Part shown: piece by piece, positions 49,201 through 64,000 of the stretch
Position numbering within the stretch: position 1 is the stretch's first letter
Layout: each line of letters starts with the position of its first letter
Source: Mesocentrotus franciscanus
Taxonomy: Eukaryota > Echinodermata > Echinoidea > Camarodonta > Strongylocentrotidae
DNA: 64,000 bases
Assembly (NCBI GenBank): GCA_037976565.1
Contig: CP137668.1
Span: forward strand, 31,015,373 to 31,079,372
Reading direction: 5' to 3'
Program-made: the position numbers and the translations under genes
The notes under the pieces: model-generated
Databases searched by the model: none
Told to the model about the DNA's origin: nothing
The model's input: the letters and a program-made list of their open reading frames with translations, nothing else

Positions 49201-51839
49201 GTCTTCGTTTTTAGTATTAAAAAAACTCAAAAATAGATCTAGATCTAAACCGAAAGCTTCAGTCTCTGATATAGATGGTTGTTCCGCTGAGATTGCATCT
49301 GGCTCCTCTGACCGCCTCTATACATAGACTGAAGAACGTCCTATGGGGACTGTACGGGAGGAATGGTTCGGTTCGGCCGGACTGCGATGAATGAGATATG
49401 CAACGAGTTTTTCACTCTTTACTTCTTCATATATCCAATTTGGCTGCAATATTACACTGAATATTATTTAAGATAAAAAATAACACAGAAATATCTACTT
49501 TGACTTACGATAGCTTGCTCGTTTAAATCCTAAATTAATGATTAATCCGAGAAAGTCTTGTAGTCAACATGATTTGTTCGAGTTGATGAATATTCCTTTT
49601 TTCTTTCCAAACGTCCAATAGCAACGTACGAGTCGGCCCGGCTTGACCCAGTGATATTTGAATATTCATAAACCCAATATCAAACCGAGTGTTCTGATTG
49701 GCCATTGGCATTGTTTTGGTCGGTTGACCGGAAATATATCGGCGGGTCATGTCATAGATTACCAGTTCGAATGCATGAACGCATCGCTTCCTTGGTTCTG
49801 AGATAAAAATTGATAACTCATATACGTAAGTCCGTAAATTTTCCATTTGGAAGTAAGTCATAACAATTTTGATAACTGTACATAGGAGAAAAATAGACAT
49901 AGTTTTTTTCTATCTGATTTATAAATCAGAAAATTAGATCTAGGGGTCTATTCTAAATAAAGAAAATCGGGGGAGAAACTTGCTGCAGCAAAGTGCTGCA
50001 GAATTGGCTCTATCTCTCCGCGTGGTGTGAGGCGTACAGGGTACCGTCTGTGTATGGGGAATGTCAACAAATGTCAGTTTTATTAAAGAATGACCCATAC
50101 TAGACGGTTATTTCTGTCTAATCTAGATCTAGACCTAGGTCTAGGCCACACATAGACAGAAATAACCGTCTGGTATGGGTCATTCTTTAATAAAACTGAC
50201 ATTTGTTGACATTCCCCATACACAGACGGTACCCCATACAGCTCGCACCGGGGGGAGAGATTGAGCCGATTTTGGCCTGCTTTTAGGTCAAAACTTTCTC
50301 CCACGATTTTCTTTATTTAGATCTAATTTTCTGATTTATAAATCAGATACAAAAATACTATGTCTATTTTTCTCCTATGTACAGTTATCAATTTTTTTAT
50401 GACTTATTTCTAAATGCGAAATTTACGGACTTACGTATATGAGTTATCCAATTTTTATCTCAGAACCAAGGAAACGGTACGTTCATGCATTCGAACTGGT
50501 AATCTATGACATGACCCGCCCGATATATTTCCGGTCAACCGACCAAAACAAGCCCAATGGCCAATCAGAGCACGTGTTTGATATTGGGCTTATGAATATT
50601 CAAACATCACCGGCTCAAGCCGGGCTGACTCATACGTAGCTATTGGACGTTCGAAAAGAAAAATGAATATTCATCAACTTAAACCAAGATGGCTGACAAC
50701 AAATCTTGTTGACTACAAGACTTTCTCGGATTAATCATTAATATAGGATCTAAATGAGCAAGCTATCGTAAGTCAAAGTATATATTTCGGTTATTCTTAT
50801 GGCTATTTAGATTCAGTGTAATATTGCAGCCAAAGTGGATATATGAAGACGTAAAGAGTGAAAAACTCGTTGCATATCTCATTCATCGCGGTCCGGCCGA
50901 ACCGAACCATTCGTTCCCCACACTACCCCATTGACGTACTTCAGTCTATGTATAGAGGCGGTCAGAGGAGCCAGATGCAATCTCAGCGGAACAACCGTCG
51001 ATATCAGAGACTGAAGCTTTCGATCTAGGCCACACATAGCTGCATCGCTATCCTGGCTGTGTATTAGAACCCGTTTTATTGATCTCAACATTTCAAACAC
51101 CACTGTACAAAATTAAACTGATTTTACTAAAAATTGGTACTTTAGTGACAATTGATGACACCTAAATAGCAGTAAAATACAATTTTTTCAACTCACCAAT
51201 GTTCAAAAGAATAATTCAAAAATAAAAATCGTAAGTCCACTGTCAAACTTGCTTACATTACAGATCCAGTTTTATCGGCATAATTGTGTGCATAATTTGT
51301 GTGTTGTAAGTCTATTGACTATTCACGTGTGAAATTGCTGCCTATTAGCACATGGTACAGCGCTAGAGGTCCATACTCTCTATGCTTTGCTGGAGTGGGT
51401 CTAGGCCTAGTAGATTTACTAATTTTTTTTATTGTCTATTCTAGATAAGAAAATTGACACGAAACAGCTAACAGTTAAGAAACATAACGACTTTTAAATC
51501 ATGACCATTATTTGAACAATTGATGAAGATTTACTTGATTTTGGGTATGTTTTAGTAAGGTGTTTCCACGCCGGAGTTTTACGGGTGAAAAAATGGATAC
51601 GAAAGTAGTAAGTACACTGGCGCTGGAAAACTTACATCAACTACTGTGCCAGATGTGCGGTCTTTCCAGCAGAAATGCATGAGCGTATCATCGGGCTGGT
51701 GAAGGTAGACAAGGCCTTTTCTCTTGTCGGAAGTCACAGTCGTTCCTTTCAGTTCCATTTTTCCAGCTCGAAATTCCACCAAATTTTTGCTGGATGGACG
51801 ACCTCCGGTAGCTGAACTTCCAAATAATGCACCCGACAT
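35733..51839 (-). CDS. ADRM1: ADRM1/Rpn13 proteasomal ubiquitin receptor, complete, 10 exons
   Basis: Rpn13 sits on the 19S proteasome through Rpn2, binds ubiquitin with its N-terminal Pru domain, and recruits and activates the deubiquitinase UCH37 through its C-terminal DEUBAD domain. Ten exons join in phase to a 424-residue frame (human is 407). The Pru domain spans about residues 16-129. The human ubiquitin contacts L56, F76, D79 and F98 correspond to L53, F73, D76 and F95 here, all conserved. An Ala/Ser/Thr/Pro-rich linker follows (about 205-280), then the DEUBAD region (about 282-395, with VDLSQLM and SPQFQQALGMF), then a Lys/Asp tail ending NVD. All introns have GT/AG ends. The ATG at 51839 is preceded by an in-frame TAA nine bases upstream, which fixes the start. 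Intron 1 is about 7 kb and full of repeats. Identity is certain from motif content; exact UTR ends are not visible. Confidence 0.97.
37198..37300 (-). CDS. ADRM1: ADRM1 exon 9 (residues 353-387)
   Basis: Encodes [20 protein letters not shown] and [14 protein letters not shown], nearly identical to human DEUBAD helices. The acceptor is ATACAG and the donor GTAAAA. Phase 0 in, phase 1 out. Confidence 0.97.
37628..37663. repeat. (GA)n tract in ADRM1 intron 8
   Basis: Simple GA repeat about 110 bases from the exon 8 donor (37773), on the intron side. Confidence 0.9.
37773..37930 (-). CDS. ADRM1: ADRM1 exon 8 (residues 300-352)
   Basis: Encodes [19 protein letters not shown] through SPQFQQ, the core of the UCH37-binding DEUBAD domain (human VDLASVLTPEIMAPILAN). 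The acceptor is TTGCAG and the donor GTTAGA. Phase 1 in, phase 0 out. Confidence 0.97.
38876..38905 (-). CDS. ADRM1: ADRM1 exon 7, 30-base microexon (residues 290-300)
   Basis: Encodes [10 protein letters not shown], equivalent to the human VPAGPAGGQQ spacer. The acceptor is TTTACAG and the donor GTAAAA. It is needed to keep exons 6 and 8 in phase: without it the frame breaks. Confidence 0.9.
39277..39808. mobile_element. TTAA-type MITE with AGGGATAGTTGAG ends (ADRM1 intron 6)
   Basis: Starts TTAAAGGGATAGTTGAGTTT and ends CAAAACTCAACTTTCCCTTAG, giving an imperfect terminal inverted repeat of about 20 bases. It contains a (TTAA)n tract at 39477-39500. The right-hand TTAA is degraded. Confidence 0.65.
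39828..40290. repeat. (GAT)n/(GATGAC)n microsatellite block
   Basis: About 460 bases of GATGAT/GATAAT/GGTGAT repeats in ADRM1 intron 6, ending about 40 bases from the exon 6 donor. Long His/Ser-rich frames in it are artefacts of the repeat. Confidence 0.95.
40329..40579 (-). CDS. ADRM1: ADRM1 exon 6 (residues 206-290)
   Basis: Encodes the low-complexity Ser/Thr/Pro/Ala linker, including runs of five and six alanines, followed by [16 protein letters not shown], which matches the human PIQLSDLQSILATMN segment at the start of the UCH37-binding region. The acceptor is GTTGCAG and the donor GTAAGT. Phase 2 in, phase 1 out. Confidence 0.96.
41392..41765 (+). mobile_element. TTAA-bounded MITE, family B copy 1 (ADRM1 intron 5)
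   Basis: Runs from TTAAAGGGATTGGGTAACTT to ACGATACCTTTAA. It is complementary to 45458-45802 over most of its length. The two copies flank exons 2-5. Confidence 0.85.
41913..41973 (-). CDS. ADRM1: ADRM1 exon 5 (residues 186-206)
   Basis: A 61-base exon with a second GLQSMLGG block, so the LQSML motif of exon 4 is repeated. The acceptor is AAATAG and the donor GTAAGC. Phase 1 in, phase 2 out. Confidence 0.93.
42771..42857 (-). CDS. ADRM1: ADRM1 exon 4 (residues 157-186)
   Basis: Encodes [20 protein letters not shown], matching the human GGEGGLQSLLGNM segment. The acceptor is TTGAAG and the donor GTAAGT. Phase 1 in and phase 1 out. Confidence 0.96.
43387..43534 (-). CDS. ADRM1: ADRM1 exon 3 (residues 108-157)
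   Basis: Starts [16 protein letters not shown], the end of the Pru domain, then a Gly-rich stretch. The acceptor is TTCCAG and the donor GTACGT. Enters in phase 0 and leaves one base for the next codon. Confidence 0.96.
43616..43929. mobile_element. MITE with CCCAGGGGAGTGTTTCAC ends (ADRM1 intron 2)
   Basis: Left end CCCAGGGGAGTGTTTCACAA and right end TTGTGAAACACCCCCCTGGG. The fold continues inward (ACTAAGATC / GATCTTAGT, GGCATGAATGG / CCGTTCATGCC). A second copy lies at 26446-26702. Confidence 0.85.
44511..44627 (-). CDS. ADRM1: ADRM1 exon 2 (residues 69-107)
   Basis: Encodes [17 protein letters not shown] through FFFWMQ, the second half of the Pru domain, with ubiquitin-contact positions F73, D76 and F95. 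The acceptor is CTGCAG and the donor GTAAGC. Phase 0 on both sides. Confidence 0.97.
45458..45802 (-). mobile_element. TTAA-bounded MITE, family B copy 2 (ADRM1 intron 1)
   Basis: Inverse copy of 41392-41765, running from TTAAAGGCATCGTTTAAATC to GAGTTACCCAATCCCTTTAA. Shared words include GATATGGTGTAATATTGAAG and GACAGGCGATC. It abuts the next MITE directly and shares the TTAA with it. Confidence 0.85.
45797..46372. mobile_element. TTAA-bounded palindromic MITE (ADRM1 intron 1)
   Basis: Ends TTAAAGCCCAAGTCCACTCC and GGAGTGGACTTGTACTTTAA. The whole 575 bases fold back; the central arms around 46100 are nearly perfect (CCTGATAAGAATAATA / TATTCTTATCAGG). The open frames in it are by-products of the palindrome. 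Confidence 0.85.
46487..46840. repeat. Nested snap-back repeats in ADRM1 intron 1
   Basis: 46487-46566 is a hairpin (ATGATCAAAAAT...TGCAGAATAA / TTATTCTGCA...ATTTTTGATCAT). Its right arm TTCTGCATCAAGAAGGTAT recurs directly at 46810. CTAGTCCAAGGTCAACATTG (46570) is inverted at 46785-46805. A hairpin is thus nested in a longer fold-back. Confidence 0.7.
47515..48055. repeat. GC-rich hairpin repeat (GAGCTTCCAGGGG type) and relatives
   Basis: Three units of the form GAGCTTCC(A/G)GGGG...CCCCCTGGACCC at about 47669, 47779 and 47805, each a small hairpin. They are followed by a second GC-rich piece (47935-48045) that ends near CATTACGCCACTG. It lies in ADRM1 intron 1. Confidence 0.6.
48615..49022. 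repeat. Flanking direct repeat, left copy
   Basis: Matches 51024-51400 in the same orientation, from CACACATAGCTGCATCGCTA to TATGCTTTGCTGGAGTGG. The two copies bracket the fold-back. Confidence 0.85.
49247..51035. mobile_element. Large fold-back element in ADRM1 intron 1
   Basis: Left arm about 49247-50115 and right arm about 50150-51030 are near-complete inverted copies. Matching words include CGGAAATATATCGG/CGATATATTTCCGG, GACATTTGTTGACATTCCCC and its complement, and TCAGTCTCTGATAT/ATATCAGAGACTGA at the outer ends. The centre is rich in CTAGATCTAGA. Arms of about 880 bases recall the long-inverted-repeat TU elements known from sea urchins, but I cannot show they are the same family. I see no transposase. 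Confidence 0.85.
51024..51400. repeat. Flanking direct repeat, right copy
   Basis: The same sequence as 48615-49022 with scattered substitutions and short indels, including the shared word CATGGTACAGCGCTAGAGGT. Confidence 0.85.
51636..51839 (-). CDS. ADRM1: ADRM1 exon 1 (residues 1-68)
   Basis: Starts MSGALFGSS and encodes the first half of the Pru domain, including the [10 protein letters not shown] block and Leu53. It ends in phase 0 at a GTAAGT donor on the minus strand (51630-51635). An in-frame TAA lies just upstream of the ATG. Confidence 0.97.
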
Positions 51840-51879
51840 GATTAATTAATTATAAGACGTCTATGAGTATGATAAGCAC

Positions 51880-52720
51880 AATTTTAGAAAATAACGGCAA
51901 AATTTGCTAGGCTTTGTAAACGTACGTGACAATGCTGAAATTTGATATGTGTGGTAGCTTTGACGTGCCAACAAAAAAGGAAAATATATTTTAAGAAATG
52001 TAATGAAGGGGGTGGGCCGGGGAACGGTGCAATACTAGTAGACTCTAGTACGGAAGCCCCATGTGAATTCAAATTTAAGAGGAATTACATCTGGTGGCCG
52101 CCAATTCCTCTTAATTGTTAATTCACATGGTTGCACTTATATAGGCTTCCGTACAATAGTCTGACTTTACTGCAAGTGACAGCGGCAGCAAAACCGCAGT
52201 AGAGTTCCCTTGGCTCTTCTCATCCTCACACCGCCCCCAATAAAATTCAAGACAAGTGCCCTTCGGCAAAGAAACTGTCCCTTTTCGATGAATTTAATAC
52301 CCTTTTGAGGTGCAGTTGTTCATGTGATGTGCCCATATAGTTTCCCCTTCATTGAAAAAGATGCCCACTAAATAAAATGTACGTTTCGTTTACTTTTATA
52401 AAAGGCCTTGTAAATGCCCGTTTACAGGTATAAAAATACAATTTCCTTGCTCTTTTTTTCTTTCAATACAGGGCAAAAGGGATTTTTTGTTTAAACGCCA
52501 GATCGAATGGATTATTCATGACAAAGGGGAGAAAAGTGGTCGATTTGTTTTTCTTCTCCTTAGTAGCAATTTTTTCTCCACCCCGGTGGGAAAGTAAACA
52601 AAGTGTGCTCACAAAATGAGAAGTATGGATATTTCCTAAACCGTTTTCTGCTCTGTTTTAATTTTTCTCAATTCAAGAACCCATCATCCTGCCTTTTATT
52701 GCCCCCCCCCCAACCCGTCC

Positions 52721-52759
<39 letters not shown>

Positions 52760-55050
52760 CCTCCTCCTTCTCTCTTCCTTTTCTCCAATTTGAAATACAA
52801 TTTGTGCAACCTCACTTAATTTTTCATCATTTTCTCGCCTTCTCCTTTATCTCGCTTCAGATGACCCAATTTCATTCTTCACAACCTGTTTACACCTTTG
52901 CTACTACCAATGTAACTACGATATTTATTTACATGCAAATAAATCACTCAATCTGAGAATCGAGGCACTTGTAATAATGCGTACGTGATTCTTTTTATAC
53001 CCCATGTATACATTTTCGAAATGATTGAAAATATACATGTGAACAATAACGTTTGCATAGGTACTAAATACGTTAACTTACACATTATTCAAATGAATTG
53101 TAATATTCAGTAATAGATAGAAAATTAATTCTGATTAGTATCAAATCACTTGTGGGAAGCTAGAATTAGTTTTTTTTATTTGTATAACTAGAATGGGACG
53201 AGTAGGACCCATGTAAAGCCTACTCGGCGCAAAATGAAGGAGGTTGGCATTGACGGTTTCTTCGTATCTGGTTAAGCCAGTTTGCGAGTGTTTATAGGAT
53301 CTGTGAGAAAAGCTTCATAATCGCTAATTGTGCCTGTCTGATAGTTGGTTGCACGGGCGGGGATCCCGGGGGACGGAGGAGAGGGGGGACACGTCCCCCT
53401 CAATTTTTTTTTAGGGGGGATCTTCCCCCTCCCCCCGGAAAATTTGAAAAAATGCATACACAAAAAAATAGATAGCAAATACTGACTAAAGACTTCAACA
53501 CACTTTTAGGCTCTGGAGGGTCCAAGAGTGCAGCGTTTAGACTAATACAAATGCACAAATCTTCTCGCTCGGTCGCTACGCTTCCTCGCATAATATCCTT
53601 TAAAATCTACATATTGTAGAATATCTGTATTCCGTTGGTATCACCGTGATACCTACGGAAAACAGATTTTCCCTCGCATTTCGCCCCCGGACCCCGGTCA
53701 TGAAAAGAAATCGCCGTCCCTGGTCGTTTGGTTCCCTTTGGCTCGCCTTTGTGTGTGCATGTGTCTTAATTGTTTGTATTTTTGGGCACGTGATCCAGGT
53801 TAAAATCTATACTGAGAATTTGTCGGATTTGCTTACTCAAGGTTTTTTAAATCTTTTTATTCAATTATTGTCGACAGAAAGACATAATTTAGATGTCAGT
53901 CTAGACTTATTTTTCTGTTCAATTTGACTTCTGACTTGTTAGACTGAGCTTTAAAGGGGCATGAGGTCTAATTTTAGTAGCTTACGTCATGACAGTAGGA
54001 CTGGGAAAAAAGAATGACAGAAATCCTTTTTTCTTTTAAATCCACAGCGTAGCATTTGACCAGTGCCATCTTGGCCATATCCACATAACGTAATACTAAC
54101 CCAGTTCCATATCGTACATTGAGTGAGTGCCGAAAATAACCGTTGGGAATCGGGTACTTGTTTGATTACAACCACTCCTACACTGATGCATTTAAAAAAT
54201 ATATAATTTTCGCAGCTACACGGTTGAATTGCATAATTTTATACAGCATAGAAACTCGTCACGATCAATCTTTGACTTTGTTACGTACATAATCGAATTC
54301 AACAAGAACTCGTTAAGACATAATACAGAGTGATTACATTTTCTAATTAATTTGGATAACATATACATTCGTCAGCTCATATCAAATCATGATTAAGTTA
54401 TGTAAAAACTGACAAACTGGGAAACTTACCCGGTATGCATCTCCGAAAATATGAAATATGGTGATAACAACTACGCTAAAGGCATGAAATCATAGGAATC
54501 TGCATGTTGACAAAATGATACATTCTTCTACAGGAAATATCTCCTTTGTCCTTTGATGACACAGTAATGCTATACAGTTAATTGAAACTGCTGCCGAACA
54601 TGTGTAAAATGTATGTTTCATTGAAGACAGACAGGGGTAAACGCGTGACGATTTTCTTTTTATAGCAAAATTATACACACTATACAGGTATGCCACTAGT
54701 GATAAGCTAAATATATTTTCTTAATTTTATGAATATACGAATTTGTAATCATTTTAGTTATGAAACAGGGGTTAAAATCCGGGTGCTACGACACATACTC
54801 CGGCGACGATTACTCCGCAGTCGTGTTCCTATACACTAGCCGTATTCTTAACTTCAACCTTGTATCAAACACTATACCATACCGTAATCTAAACCTAAAC
54901 CTACCCTACAACCAAACTGCGATCATAATCAAAACCCTGTATCTATGACGAAATAATAACGCCCGGATCACTTTTCCGGGTTCCTTATACATTACAGATA
55001 TTTTTAGAGTTCAGGTATGACGTAATTCTCGTCGCCAGGGTCACCGGGGG
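51880..55050. other. Intergenic between ADRM1 and the receptor gene
   Basis: Apart from the hairpin at 52027, it contains a (TC)n tract (52723-52756), a GC-rich element at 53352-53450 with the GGGCGGGGATCCCGGGGG start of the WGATCC family, and otherwise AT-rich sequence with no exon that I can support. The strands are divergent in neither direction: both genes are on minus, so this holds the ADRM1 promoter and the receptor 3' end. Confidence 0.6.
52027..52163. repeat. Hairpin element 190 bp upstream of the ADRM1 start
   Basis: Arms GTACGGAAGCC...CATGTGAATTC and GAATTCACATG-like...GGCTTCCGTAC pair around a centre AGAGGAATTACATCTGGTGG / CCGCCAATTCCTCTT. It is short, with imperfect outer arms. 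It lies in or next to the presumed ADRM1 promoter or 5' UTR. Confidence 0.65.
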
Positions 55051-55057
55051 CACTTCC

Positions 55058-62782
<7,725 letters not shown>

Positions 62783-62989
62783 CTGTTGAACATGTTGAAA
62801 GGTGATGAAAAAATTAAAATAGTCACAATAAATAAAGTTATGTAGCAGTGTACAAAAAAAAGGGGGAAAAAAACCTTCATAACGTTTCAATTTTGTATTT
62901 TGTAAATGCGAATAATTCATCAAGGGGTCTATGGTATATCTTGGTAGAAAAATCCTTCCTGCATAATATTATGATACCATTTTTGTTTG

Positions 62990-63345
62990 GTATCTCTGTA
63001 CGCATGACTGAGCAACAGACAATGAGAGTGCAAAATCCAAAATAATGACAAAACAGGACAAAGAAAATATGAAATATGTTTAATCGACAGTAGAGTACGT
63101 AAGAATACGAATTCGTAGAAATTGTCATCACGCTAGTTGACTTTTCAGTCGTCTGTTGCCCTCTTGGAGTAACATAATTTTGAGGACCAGAAACTAGAAG
63201 CAGAAAACATTAGAAAAAAGGGTTTTGTAGTTAGTTTAGATATGCCCTACTAAGTAGTAACGAAGCCGACCCAATCATAAAACCAAATCTTATTATATGT
63301 TTGTTACGCCACCTTACTTGGCACCGGTATGATACAAAACCATGC
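62990..63345. repeat. Chimeric segmental duplication of receptor introns
   Basis: 63040-63105 matches 58296-58360 (AATAATGACAAAACAGGAC, then TCGACATTAGAGTACGTA-type sequence). 63111-63345 matches 59460-59685, including the stalk exon and the text GCACCGGTATGATACAAAAC. The copy therefore joins two source blocks about 1.1 kb apart, implying duplication with an internal deletion. Confidence 0.75.
63111..63193 (-). pseudogene. Decayed duplicate of WSC-receptor stalk exon 1
   Basis: Nearly the same sequence as 59453-59542, with the same TTCTAG acceptor and an open frame (FSGPQNYVTPRGQQTTEK), but the donor end is lost: the copy reads ACGAATTCGTATT where the active exon ends in TCTG before GTAAC. 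The sequence past the break matches the intron near 58.3 kb instead. It cannot splice in phase to the WSC exon, so I call it a pseudo-exon. Confidence 0.7.
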
Positions 63346-63398
63346 CATTGACTGGTGTGGAAGACTAGTTAAAGCACCCTTTCGAGACGAATCCATGA

Positions 63399-63695
63399 CA
63401 CATGCTCCGCCGACGATTGCTCCGCCGACATTTACTCCGCAAAACGCGACAATTGCTCCGCGACATTTGCTCCGCGACATTTGCTCCGCCGACAATTGCT
63501 CCGCCGACATTTGCTCCGCCGACAATTGCTCCGCCGACATTTGCTCCGCCGACATTTGCTCCGCCGACATTTGCTCCGCCGACAATTACTCCGCATGAAG
63601 TGACAAATGCTCCTCGAACGACAGTTGCTCCGTCGACAGTTGCTCCGGCGTCAATTGCTCCGCCGACATTTGCTCCCCCGACAACGCTACTCAAT
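63399..63695. repeat. 15-bp minisatellite, unit GCTCCGCCGACATTT
   Basis: About 18-20 tandem units with ATTT/AATT alternation, some shortened (GCTCCGCGACATTT) and more diverged units at the right end. A period divisible by three leaves long frames open on both strands: APPTF/APPTI repeats on plus, GGANV/GGAIV on minus. The plus frame breaks at the 14-base units. I see no splice signals tying it to a gene. A diverged piece lies near 54790-54820. Confidence 0.8.
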
Positions 63696-64000
63696 CAGTT
63701 ACTTTGCCCCACATAGCAATAGCATCTATTAAAATTCAATTTAGAGCAACAGTAGCCCTTGTTGCCGTGATGCATTTGGATAATCAGAACACCATGAATA
63801 CCTGGGGTCTCATCGTTATTCATAAGGACTATTTATAAGGACCGCTATTCATAGTATGAGCGGAGGGTCGCTATTCATAATACAGAATCTGACCCGTGCA
63901 CTGTACCCTCCCGTGGAGTTTTGAGCTCCTTGCCCCTTTAGGGTAATCCACCATCTACCCCCTTCGTTGGTTAATTTTATCCCTGCCCACCTTGCCCCGA

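Noticed and set aside
49535..50639. Opposite-strand frames sharing ISEPRKR and [12 protein letters not shown]
   Set aside because: Same frame seen in both arms of the fold-back; no splice or protein evidence.
63399..63695. CRISPR-like regular repeats
   Set aside because: Units are adjacent with no unique spacers, and the genome is eukaryotic.

Overview
The window is eukaryotic, AT-rich and poor in genes. The most likely source is a marine deuterostome invertebrate, probably a sea urchin. I base this on an intron-rich ADRM1 gene, a WSC-domain receptor gene, many (TC)n/(GA)n and trinucleotide tracts, the over-represented octamer TAGGCCTA, and many fold-back and MITE-like repeats. The species is an inference. 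The two gene identities rest on splice-consistent reading frames.

Positions 1-35,000 hold no gene I can name. They contain microsatellites, short non-autonomous elements (including a family with 8-bp target-site duplications at 22.8 and 29.4 kb), a degenerate tRNA-type SINE, retroposon-like 3' tails, and a few unidentified coding-like stretches (2.54, 6.6, 12.4 and 18.0 kb).

Positions 35,733-51,839 (minus strand) carry a complete ten-exon gene for ADRM1/Rpn13, the proteasomal ubiquitin receptor. It has a 424-residue frame and every exon junction is in phase. Its introns hold TTAA-bounded MITEs, a (GAT)n block, an inverted repeat pair around exons 2-5, and a fold-back of about 1.8 kb in intron 1. 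A perfect 21-bp inverted repeat brackets its last exon.

Positions 55,058-62,782 (minus strand) carry the 3' part of a second gene: a WSC carbohydrate-binding-type domain, a Ser/Thr stalk in two small exons, a transmembrane exon, and a cytoplasmic tail with spaced YxxL/I motifs resembling an ITAM. All five exons join in phase. The 5' end lies beyond the window or was not found. A CR1-like LINE remnant sits in the intron between the transmembrane and tail exons. Other introns hold DR1-bearing repeats, a 105-bp tandem duplication and a fold-back of GGACAATTACCCC units. Upstream, at 63 kb, lie a chimeric duplication containing a dead copy of the first stalk exon and a 15-bp minisatellite.

The two genes share no evident function: one belongs to proteasomal ubiquitin handling, the other looks like a cell-surface receptor. 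The receptor's ITAM-like tail is the most interesting protein observation here.
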